64,000 nucleotides of DNA, from the NCBI RefSeq assembly GCF_000012485.1, contig NC_007512.1:1055001-1119000 (forward strand), given 5' to 3'. Below the pieces are notes generated by a model. The model was not told the origin of the DNA and did no database searches. It saw only the letters and a program-made list of their open reading frames with translations. The position numbers were made by a program, and so were the translations under genes. Below, piece by piece: positions 6,807 through 14,628 of the stretch (position 1 is the stretch's first letter; each line of letters opens with the position of its first letter). This DNA comes from Pelodictyon luteolum DSM 273. Lineage in GTDB: Bacteria; Bacteroidota; Chlorobiia; Chlorobiales; Chlorobiaceae.

Positions 6807-9800
6807 ATGGCCAAAAAGACGTTCATCCCTGATGCATCGGCAATCGACACCATCATCGATCTCGTTCCGCACGAAGCTGCCGTCATAGACCCTCACGGCT
6901 GCATTCTCCATTCCAATGGCCTCTTTCAGAGAGGGCTTGGCTCGGGAAGCCCTCTGTCTTTCGGCCGGAACCTTTTTGATATTATCTCTTCCAGCCCGCT
7001 CCGCACCATCAATACTGAAGAGCTTTCCGTGCTCTGCCGGAACGTTCTGGAAACGGGGCTTCCTTCGGGCAACATCCGTCCGCTCAGCTCTCCGGACGGC
7101 GCCGTTCAGGCACTGGTCCTCACCTTTCCCGACGATGGTGCCGGAGGCAGAACGCCGGCCGATGCCAACCAGAACATCTCCCGGGCACTGAACGCAGCCG
7201 ATGCCGGCACCTGGCAGTGGAATCTGAAGTCGGGAGCCATTCAATGGTCGGAAGGGCTGTGGCGTCTTTTTGAAATGCAGAACACGGGCGAGCCGCCCTC
7301 GCTGGCGATATGGGAGGAGCGGCTCGACCCGACGAACCGCGACTCGACCTTGCAGGCCTTTGCAGCCTGCAGCTCCTCCGCCATGCTCATGCATGTCGAG
7401 TATTGCATCATTCTCGACGACGGGAGCCGGCGGTGGGTCATGAGCCGCGGCAGGCCCTATCACGACAGCCGGGGAGCGATGGAGGGCTACATCGGCATCA
7501 CGATTGACATAACCGAACAGAAAAAGCTTGAAGCAGAGCTGCGTGACAACAAGGCACGGTTTTCCTTTGCGCTCGGGGCTGCCTGTTCGGGCATCTGGGA
7601 GTGGAATATTGAAACCGATGAACTGCTGTGGTCCGAAGAGGTATGGCGGCTGTACGGACTTTCTCCCGGCTCCGAGACTTTGAACCATCAGCTTTGTGTG
7701 TCGACGGTGCATGAAGAGGACCGCGCGATAGTCAGCCATGTGATCAAGGATGCGGTGACGGGCGGCAGGGATGCTTCGGTGGAGTTCCGGGTGAAATATC
7801 CGGGCGATGGTTCCCTGCACTGGCTCCAGTCCAAGGGTTCGCCGAAACGAGATGCTGACGGAACTGTGGTGAAGTACATCGGACTCATTACCGACATCAC
7901 CGAGCGCAAGCTTGCGGAAATAGAACTGATCGAAAACCGGAGCCGGCTCGAGCAGGCTCTGGCTGCGGCGAAGGCCGGCATCTGGGAGTGGGATCTCCTT
8001 ACTGGACGCAATACCTGGTCGGATGAGGTATGGGCCCTTTACGGACTTGAGCCGCACTCCCGTGAGCCGTCTTTTGCCGTATGGGCGGAAACGCTCCATC
8101 CCGAGGACAGGGATGCAGCCTGCCTCTCGGTGCAGTCCGCTTCGGCTGAAGGGAGGGAGATTTCCTTCGAATACCGGGTTCCGAGGGCGGACGGCTCGAT
8201 GCTCTGGCTGCTTTCGAGGGGGCAGCCCCGCAGGGATGCCTCCGGAGCCATCGTCAAATACCTCGGGACGGTCATCGACGTCACCGAACAGAAATCGCTT
8301 GAGGAGCAGCTGCTCAAAAGCAAGGCCCGCATGGCTTTTGCCCTTGAGGCCACGAAAGCGGGCGTATGGGAGTGGGATCTGAAGCATGATCAGGTGTTCT
8401 GGTCTGACCGGATCTGGCAGCTCTACGGCCTTGAGTCCGGCAGCAAACCCAACAATCACAAGCTCTGCGAAAGCAATGTCCTGCCGGAGGACAGGGAGCA
8501 GACGTTCGGTATCGTCATGCAGGCGGCCAATCGTGAAATCGAGATCGATATCGAGTTCCGGGTATGCCACCCTGAGGACGGTACCATCCACTGGCTGGCC
8601 TGCAGGGGCAAACCACAGCTTGATGCCCAGGGCGCTTTAGACCGGTATGTCGGCACCATCATGGACATCACCGACCGCAAACGGCTCGATGACGAGCTGC
8701 GGGAAAATGAACGGAAATTCAGGGGCATTTTCGACAATGCTCCGATAGCCATCAGCATCAAGGAGATCGATACGGGCAAGATCATTGATGTCAATGATGC
8801 CTGGCTCAACCTGCTCGGCTACACTCTTGTTGAGGTACTCGGCCGCACAGGACCCGATATCGGCATCCATGCCTGCAGGGAGGACTATCAGGCCATTGAG
8901 ATGGCCTCCCTGAAGCGCGAACGGATATGCAACCGCCAGGTCCTTCTGCACGAAAAGAACGGTGACCTGGTCGATGTGCTCTACTCCACGGAATTCATCG
9001 AGTTCGAGGGCATGGCGGTCATGCTGGTCATGATGGTCGATGTCACGCTTGAGAAAATGCAGCAGCAGAACATCAGCCGCCTTGAGCAGTCGATTGCCGA
9101 CCGCAATATCCAGCTCCAGAAAGAGGTGGAGCGGCTGCACCGGTTCCTGAGCATGATCTCCCATGAATACCGGACGCCCCTGGCCATCATGAGGACCAAT
9201 CTCGACCTCGTCAAGATGAAGAACAAGATGGGGAATTTCCAGAACCGTCAGGAGTTTGCAAAGATTGACCGGAGCATTGCCCGCCTGGTCGAGGTGCTTG
9301 AGGTCTCCATCCAGGAAAGCCGGATGGCCGACCGTCATAAATCGGTGACGGGCAGGCACGAACTCCCGCTTGCCGGCATCATCAAATCCCAGGTCGAAGC
9401 GTTTTCCGGGATATGGAAAGAAAGAAGCGTCTTGTTTGAGAACTGCCTGGAGGATGTGCGGGTATACGGGGAGGAGTCCGGGGTCAAATTTGCCATTTTC
9501 AACCTGCTTGACAATGCCCGGAAGTATTCACCCGATGAGTCGCCAATCAGCATCACCTGCCGGAAGGCCGGGCCGGGTCATATCATGATTGATGTCGGCA
9601 ACGAGCTGCGCGAACCCCTTGAAGACGTGGACATGGACCTGTTCTTCGAGAAATATCATCGGGGAGGGAACTCCAGCAATACGGCAGGGGCGGGTCTGGG
9701 GCTCTGGCTCGTGAAGAACATCGTCACCCAGCACGAGGGACATATTGCGCTTTCCAAACAGGCCTCAGGGATTGTCGTGACGATCACGCTTCCCGTCATT

Positions 9801-9836
9801 GCATCCTTAGGCGGAGACAGACAGGCGAAACCATGA
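6807..9836 (+). CDS. Multi-PAS sensor histidine kinase
   Basis: 1009 residues with no membrane helices. An N-terminal PAS-like unit (about 10-120) precedes four near-repeat PAS/PAC units (about 121-240, 250-370, 377-497 and 505-628), each starting with a GxWxWxL/I...WSxxxWxLxG pattern and ending near D(I/V)TE/DxK. A more standard PAS follows (about 633-750). The transmitter has the HisKA box SMISHEYRTPL (His about 787), the N box LLDNARKYSP (about 897) and the G box GAGLGLWLVK (about 964). It is a cytoplasmic kinase that overlaps its response regulator gene by 4 bp. PAS ligands are not evident; flavin or haem binding would need testing. Confidence 0.9.
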   Translation: MAKKTFIPDASAIDTIIDLVPHEAAVIDPHGCILHSNGLFQRGLGSGSPLSFGRNLFDIISSSPLRTINTEELSVLCRNVLETGLPSGNIRPLSSPDGAVQALVLTFPDDGAGGRTPADANQNISRALNAADAGTWQWNLKSGAIQWSEGLWRLFEMQNTGEPPSLAIWEERLDPTNRDSTLQAFAACSSSAMLMHVEYCIILDDGSRRWVMSRGRPYHDSRGAMEGYIGITIDITEQKKLEAELRDNKARFSFALGAACSGIWEWNIETDELLWSEEVWRLYGLSPGSETLNHQLCVSTVHEEDRAIVSHVIKDAVTGGRDASVEFRVKYPGDGSLHWLQSKGSPKRDADGTVVKYIGLITDITERKLAEIELIENRSRLEQALAAAKAGIWEWDLLTGRNTWSDEVWALYGLEPHSREPSFAVWAETLHPEDRDAACLSVQSASAEGREISFEYRVPRADGSMLWLLSRGQPRRDASGAIVKYLGTVIDVTEQKSLEEQLLKSKARMAFALEATKAGVWEWDLKHDQVFWSDRIWQLYGLESGSKPNNHKLCESNVLPEDREQTFGIVMQAANREIEIDIEFRVCHPEDGTIHWLACRGKPQLDAQGALDRYVGTIMDITDRKRLDDELRENERKFRGIFDNAPIAISIKEIDTGKIIDVNDAWLNLLGYTLVEVLGRTGPDIGIHACREDYQAIEMASLKRERICNRQVLLHEKNGDLVDVLYSTEFIEFEGMAVMLVMMVDVTLEKMQQQNISRLEQSIADRNIQLQKEVERLHRFLSMISHEYRTPLAIMRTNLDLVKMKNKMGNFQNRQEFAKIDRSIARLVEVLEVSIQESRMADRHKSVTGRHELPLAGIIKSQVEAFSGIWKERSVLFENCLEDVRVYGEESGVKFAIFNLLDNARKYSPDESPISITCRKAGPGHIMIDVGNELREPLEDVDMDLFFEKYHRGGNSSNTAGAGLGLWLVKNIVTQHEGHIALSKQASGIVVTITLPVIASLGGDRQAKP

Positions 9837-10606
9837 ATACAGCGTCAGCAGCAATGCAAGAACATGCGGTTGCCCTAAAGGCATTTCACCCCCACAGGAT
9901 CATCGTGGTTGAAGATGACCTCGATTTCCGTGAAAGCCTCATTGAAACGCTCTCGCTCTGCGGCTATGAAGTGGTCGGGGCCAGAAGCGCCCTGGAGTTC
10001 TACCAGAAGGTCGCCGAGACTCCCTGCGAGCTCGTCATCCTTGACCTCGGCCTGCCCGACCAGAACGGGGTGGTGCTTGCCGAGTACATCAGGAACAATA
10101 CCGACATGCGCATTGTCGTTCTGACCGCCCGCGGAGCCCTCGAAAGCCGTATTGCGGCTTACCGTGCCGGGGCCGATACCTACCTGCTCAAACCGGTCGA
10201 TACCGATGAGCTTGTCGCAACGATCGAAAGCAATCTCGGCAGGGTTGGCCTGCATGAGGGTGACTGCGGCCCAGGATCCGGGCTTCAGGCGCTCCAGCCC
10301 CGTGCTGCCGCATGGCGGCTTCTTCGCAGTGATGCAGTACTCATTACTCCTGCAGGGGAACGGATCAGGCTCTCTTCAAGGGAGGTCGACTTGCTGGAGA
10401 TCCTTGCTTCCTCCACCGGGACCACTATTTCCCGTCACAGCCTCATCGAAACCCTTGGCTATGATCCTGCCGGTTCCGGCAGCCAGGCGCTCGACGTGCT
10501 CATTCACCGTCTGCGCCAGAAAGCATCGGAAAGCGGGTCACGGCTTCCCGTCAAAACCATTCGCGCCAAAGGCTACATCGTCTCGGAGCCGTTATATATC
10601 GAGTGA
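9833..10606 (+). CDS. OmpR/PhoB-type response regulator
   Basis: A 257-residue protein. The receiver domain (about 20-135) has the acidic pair VVEDD, phospho-acceptor Asp71 in ILDLGLPD, the Thr of VVLTARG and the Lys of LLKPVD. The C-terminal domain (about 160-255) is a winged helix of the Trans_reg_C type (SSREVDLLEILASS, then ALDVLIHRLRQKA and IRAKGYI). The start codon overlaps the kinase stop (ATGA), so the two are translationally coupled and almost certainly cognate partners. The targets are unknown. Confidence 0.9.
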   Translation: MNTASAAMQEHAVALKAFHPHRIIVVEDDLDFRESLIETLSLCGYEVVGARSALEFYQKVAETPCELVILDLGLPDQNGVVLAEYIRNNTDMRIVVLTARGALESRIAAYRAGADTYLLKPVDTDELVATIESNLGRVGLHEGDCGPGSGLQALQPRAAAWRLLRSDAVLITPAGERIRLSSREVDLLEILASSTGTTISRHSLIETLGYDPAGSGSQALDVLIHRLRQKASESGSRLPVKTIRAKGYIVSEPLYIE

Positions 10607-10660
10607 CGGGGCGCCCTGTATGCCGAGACCCTGACATTCTATCCATTTCTCCACGTCATC

Positions 10661-11512
10661 TTACCGCAGGATAAGCAGCGGTACCTCGCAGGAGGCGAGC
10701 ATTTTCGTCGTCGTGCTGCCGATGAGGAACTGCCGGATGCGGGAGTGTCCGTATGCACCCATGACCATGAGGTCGATGTCGTGCTCCCGGCGGTAGCCGA
10801 GGAGTGCGTCGTGTGCGTTGCCGTCCAGTGATGCGTCCGTTACTTCGAACCCGTGCTCCCCGAGCTTATGACAGGCTTCAGTCAGCTCGTTCTGCCGGGT
10901 GTCGGCCGCTTTGCCTGCCATGACCACATGGCAGGGGATGGACTCGAGGAGCGGACTTCCGGCGACCATGTCGATTGCTTTCCAAGCCGTCGGGCTGCCG
11001 TCGAAGGAGATCATGAACGAACGGGGTTTCCGGAAGCCGGGCAGTACTATCAGGACAGGGCGTGAGAGGGTGCGGATGACGTTTTCGAGGTTGCTGCCGA
11101 TGGCCCGGTGCGCCCTTGTGTTTGATTCGCCCTCTCGGCCCATGATACAGAGCCGGGTTTCACCGGCAAGGTCTTCGAGGATGTCGACGAGGGGGCCGTG
11201 CAGCTGGCGCGAAGTGACAGGTTCTCTTCCGGAGGCTTCCACCCGCTCTCGTGCGGCCTGAAGCATGGCTTTTCCCTGCTCCAGCAGCAGCCGGCTTTTC
11301 TTCTCCTCAAGGGCCACGAGTTCAAGAAGCAGATGTTCCCGGGCGCCGAAGCCGATCGAGCCTGACAGGTCTCCTCCGGCCGGCTTGTCGGGCTTTTCAA
11401 GCACATGAAGCAGTTCAAGCGGTGCATGCAGCCGCCGGCTTGCCCATGCTGCTGCGTCACAGACGGCAGTTGCGGCCATGGAGCCGTCGATACAGGCCAG
11501 TACGTGTGTCAT
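10661..11512 (-). CDS. Tandem universal stress protein (UspA family)
   Basis: A 283-residue protein with two Usp domains (about 1-148 and 155-283). The second domain keeps the ATP-binding signature MGAYGHSRIRQFLIGSTT (G-2x-G-9x-G-S/T). The first ends in CIMGREGESNTRAHRAIGSN, a more degenerate version. A strong Shine-Dalgarno sequence (GAGAGGAGAA) precedes the ATG. It lies 20 bp after the SulP transporter gene on the same strand, so the two are probably co-transcribed; Usp proteins next to SulP or other transporters often act as regulatory partners, which is inference here. Confidence 0.85.
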   Translation of the reverse strand: MTHVLACIDGSMAATAVCDAAAWASRRLHAPLELLHVLEKPDKPAGGDLSGSIGFGAREHLLLELVALEEKKSRLLLEQGKAMLQAARERVEASGREPVTSRQLHGPLVDILEDLAGETRLCIMGREGESNTRAHRAIGSNLENVIRTLSRPVLIVLPGFRKPRSFMISFDGSPTAWKAIDMVAGSPLLESIPCHVVMAGKAADTRQNELTEACHKLGEHGFEVTDASLDGNAHDALLGYRREHDIDLMVMGAYGHSRIRQFLIGSTTTKMLASCEVPLLILR

Positions 11513-11532
11513 AGGTGTTCTCCTCTCTTTCG

Positions 11533-13020
11533 TTAATGACCGGCCAGGATCTTTTCGATCTCTGCCTGCTTGTCATGCAGTCCGAACCGGTCCACGATGG
11601 TGGCGCTGGCTTCATTCATGCCGACGAGTTTCACTTCGGTGCCTTCACGCCGGAACTTCAGGACCACCTTGTCGAGTGCCGTGACGGCGCTGATATCCCA
11701 GAAATGGGCATCGGAAAGGTCGATGGTGACCCGCTCGATTGCCTCCCGGAAGTTGAACGATGCCGTGAACTTCTCCGTCGATGCGAAGAAGACCTGACCG
11801 ATGACCTTGTAGGTGCGCTCCGCCTCCAGGGTGTCGTCGCACCTGATCACCATGAAGTGGCCCACCTTGTTGGCGAAGAACAGGGTTGCAAGCAGTACGC
11901 CGACGAGGACACCGATGGCGAGGTTGTGGGTTGCAACGACCATGACGACGGTGGAGAGCATCACGATGTTGGTGGAAAGCGGGTAGCTTTTCAGTTTTCG
12001 GAGCGAGTCCCAGGAGAATGTTCCGATGGAGACCATGATCATGACGGCCACCAGGGCTGCCATGGGGATCTGCTTCAGCCAGTCGCCGAGGAAGACGATG
12101 AAGACAAGCAGGAACACGCCGGCAGAGAGTGTGGAGAGCCTGCCGCGCCCTCCCGACTTCACATTGATGACCGACTGGCCTATCATGGCGCAGCCAGCCA
12201 TGCCGCCAACCAGGCCAGCGCCGATGTTGGCGAGGCCCTGGCCGCGGCATTCGCGGTTGCGGTCGCTTCCGGTGTCGGTGAGGTCGTCGACAATGGTCGA
12301 GGTCAGCATCGTTTCCAGAAGCCCGACAATGGCGAGGCCGATGGAGTAGGGGAGGATGATGCGGAGGGTTTCAAGGCTCAGCGGCACTTCCGGCAGGAGG
12401 AAGACCGGCAGCGTGTCGGGCAGTGTTCCCATGTCGCCGACCTTGTGGATGTCGAGACCGAGCGCCATTGAGAACGCCGTCAGGGAGACGATGGTGACGA
12501 GCGGAGAGGGAATATGCTTTCCTACGACCGGAATCAGCGGAAAAAGGTAGATGATGGCCAGTCCCGCCGCCGTCATAACATACACGGCCGAGGGGGCGGC
12601 GGTGAGCTCGGGAAGCTGCGCCATGAAGATGAGGATCGCAAGGGCGTTGACGAAGCCGGTGACAACCGCCCGTGAGATGAAGCGCATGAGGTTGCCGAGC
12701 TTGAGGTAGCCGGCAATGATCTGCAGGACCCCGGTGAGGATGGTTGCGGCAAGAAGGTACTGGAGGCCGTGCTCTTTGACGAGAGTAACCATGAGCAGGG
12801 CCATGGCACCGGTGGCGGCTGAGATCATGCCGGGCCGGCCGCCGGTGAAGGCGATGGTGACGGCGATGCTGAAGGAGGCGTAGAGGCCGACTTTCGGGTC
12901 GACTCCTGCTATGATGGAGAATGCTATGGCTTCGGGTATGAGCGCAAGGGCGACGACAAGGCCGGCCAGAAGGTCGCTCTTGGGGGTGGAGAACCACTCT
13001 TTTTTTATGGACTGTCGCAT
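11533..13020 (-). CDS. SulP family anion transporter with STAS domain
   Basis: About 495 residues with 10-12 predicted membrane helices and a C-terminal STAS domain (about 395-495, with [20 protein letters not shown]). Family features include [20 protein letters not shown] near the N-terminus and [20 protein letters not shown]. SulP proteins carry sulfate, bicarbonate or related anions in the cytoplasmic membrane. I chose the ATG at 13020 rather than the GTG at 13065. For a photoautotrophic sulfide oxidiser, sulfate export or bicarbonate uptake are both plausible; the sequence alone does not decide. Confidence 0.85.
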   Translation of the reverse strand: MRQSIKKEWFSTPKSDLLAGLVVALALIPEAIAFSIIAGVDPKVGLYASFSIAVTIAFTGGRPGMISAATGAMALLMVTLVKEHGLQYLLAATILTGVLQIIAGYLKLGNLMRFISRAVVTGFVNALAILIFMAQLPELTAAPSAVYVMTAAGLAIIYLFPLIPVVGKHIPSPLVTIVSLTAFSMALGLDIHKVGDMGTLPDTLPVFLLPEVPLSLETLRIILPYSIGLAIVGLLETMLTSTIVDDLTDTGSDRNRECRGQGLANIGAGLVGGMAGCAMIGQSVINVKSGGRGRLSTLSAGVFLLVFIVFLGDWLKQIPMAALVAVMIMVSIGTFSWDSLRKLKSYPLSTNIVMLSTVVMVVATHNLAIGVLVGVLLATLFFANKVGHFMVIRCDDTLEAERTYKVIGQVFFASTEKFTASFNFREAIERVTIDLSDAHFWDISAVTALDKVVLKFRREGTEVKLVGMNEASATIVDRFGLHDKQAEIEKILAGH

Positions 13021-13091
13021 AGGGTCGGGGGGAGGTGCGGGCTGCTTCCGCGGGGGAAAGCGCACCTAAGGTGAAGGGTTGTGCTGCAGGC

Positions 13092-13121
13092 CTGTTCCCA
13101 CGTTACGGGAGCAGGGAACAG
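13092..13121. promoter_or_regulatory. Inverted repeat upstream of sulP
   Basis: CTGTTCCC and GGGAACAG, 8 bp perfect, separated by 14 bp, about 75 bp before the SulP start. It could be an operator or a leader hairpin. No family of regulator is indicated. Confidence 0.35.
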
Positions 13122-13188
13122 ATGCCGGGATTGAAAAATGTACTGCTGAATGTACGATTTCCCGATGAGTTTTAAAAACCCCCTGCTC

Positions 13189-13213
13189 CCCGCAGTGCCT
13201 CTGCCACTGCGGT
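13189..13213 (-). terminator. Terminator after the iron alcohol dehydrogenase gene
   Basis: An 8-bp perfect stem (CCGCAGTG with CACTGCGG) with a 7-nt loop, 25 bp past the minus-strand stop codon. Read on the minus strand it is followed, after a short G-rich stretch, by TTTTT. Confidence 0.55.
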
Positions 13214-13237
13214 GCTCCCTAGAGCGTGCGCTTCCTT

Positions 13238-14425
13238 TCAGCGAGCGCTTTTGAGCACTTCGACGATATCGGCTTCACTCATCGCCGGCCGTCCGGGAAG
13301 GCGGCCTTCAAGGTCGTGAACGACCAGAAGGGTGTCTGCGGCATAGCGCTCTATGAGACCTTCGCCGATGCCCAGCTCCCCGAGGCTGGTCGGGCAGCCG
13401 ATGCTTTTCATGAACGCATCGAGGCGCTCGATCCCTTCCATGGCAGCATCCATGTCTTTCGGCCCGTTCAGCGGGACGCCGAAGATGCGGTTAGCGAACA
13501 GGGCAAACCGCTCCGGGCGCCTCTTGGCGGCAAAGCGCATCCAGGATGCGTTGATGGCCGAGAGGCCGGCGCCGTGTGCCACGTCGTGGTGGGCCGAGAT
13601 GGAGTGCTCGATCATGTGCACGGGGAACGGGGACTGGGTACCGGCCTGCACCCAACCGTTGAGTGCGACGAGCGAGGCCCACTGAACAAGCTCGCGTGCC
13701 ATGATGTCCGTGCCGTCGCTGACGGCCTTCGGGCCCCACTCCAGGGCTGTGAGGATGACCCCTTCTGCAAAGCGGTCCTGGACCGGCGTGCCGTCGATGC
13801 CGTTGAAGTAGGATTCCGTGACATGGGTGATGAGGTCCGAGACGCCATAGGCGGTCTCAGCCCGGGGGACGCCGATGCTCAGCTCAGGATCGACCAGTGC
13901 GACTTTCGGATAGAGGCATTTTGCCGACACGACGGCTTTCAGGGTACTCTCTTCGTCTGAAATGACGGCGCCCGCATTCATTTCAGAACCGGTTGCCGCA
14001 AGTGTCGGTACGGTAATGACGGGCAGCGCCCGCTCCGGCAGCCGCCGCTCCGACTGGCCGTGTGCCATCATGTTCCACGGATCCCCTTCATAATGGAAAG
14101 CCGCGGCCATGACTTTTGCGGCATCCATGACGCTGCCGCCGCCAAGGGCGATGACGAGGTCGCAGCCTTCTTTCCGGGCCAGAGCTGCTCCGCGACGGAC
14201 GCTGGTAATCCGCGGGTTTGGTTCCACTCCCTCGCATTCAACGACACTGAGGCCTGCGGCCTTGAGGCTTGCTATTGCCCTCTCGAGCGATCCGTTCCGC
14301 CGGGCGCTCCCGCCTCCGGTGACGAGGAGCGCCCTTGTGCCGTATTGCCGGGCCGCTTCGCCGAGCCGTGAAAGGGTTCCTGTTCCGAAGATGATGCGTG
14401 TGGGGTTCTGGTATTCGAATTGCAT
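13238..14425 (-). CDS. Iron-containing (group III) alcohol dehydrogenase, butanol dehydrogenase-like
   Basis: A 395-residue protein. The ATG at 14425 is preceded by AAGGAG and begins MQFEYQNPTRIIFGTGTLSR, the normal N-terminus for BdhA/YqhD-like enzymes. The NAD(P) domain has VIALGGGSVMDAAKVMAAA. The metal domain supplies His/Asp ligands in SDLITHVTESYF, PVHMIEHSISAHHDVAHG and similar segments. It is a cytosolic NAD(P)H-dependent aldehyde/alcohol oxidoreductase. It is unlikely to be in an operon, with a terminator after it and a divergent ATPase gene on the other side. Confidence 0.85.
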   Translation of the reverse strand: MQFEYQNPTRIIFGTGTLSRLGEAARQYGTRALLVTGGGSARRNGSLERAIASLKAAGLSVVECEGVEPNPRITSVRRGAALARKEGCDLVIALGGGSVMDAAKVMAAAFHYEGDPWNMMAHGQSERRLPERALPVITVPTLAATGSEMNAGAVISDEESTLKAVVSAKCLYPKVALVDPELSIGVPRAETAYGVSDLITHVTESYFNGIDGTPVQDRFAEGVILTALEWGPKAVSDGTDIMARELVQWASLVALNGWVQAGTQSPFPVHMIEHSISAHHDVAHGAGLSAINASWMRFAAKRRPERFALFANRIFGVPLNGPKDMDAAMEGIERLDAFMKSIGCPTSLGELGIGEGLIERYAADTLLVVHDLEGRLPGRPAMSEADIVEVLKSAR

Positions 14426-14628
14426 GCTGTGCTCCTTGAGCTGATGGTTTGGGGGTATTGCAGTCAATGTAGCAGTCAAAGTGCCAATAGGGCAAGGACT
14501 TTCTTCCACCGGGTGGCAATGGCGGTGGGGGAGAAGTGAATTTTCATGCAGCTCTCGTTGTTAATGATTGCATACCCCCAGCGTAGCAGTACCCTATGCG
14601 TTCCTGAACAACAAAACTCCAGAGCCTC

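Noticed and set aside
6750-8591. 613-residue minus-strand ORF within the histidine kinase gene
   Set aside because: It mirrors the PAS repeats on the sense strand; low-complexity Arg/Pro-rich product without motif.
11515-12471. 318-residue plus-strand ORF opposite sulP
   Set aside because: Acidic low-complexity antisense product; SulP/STAS motifs are on the other strand.
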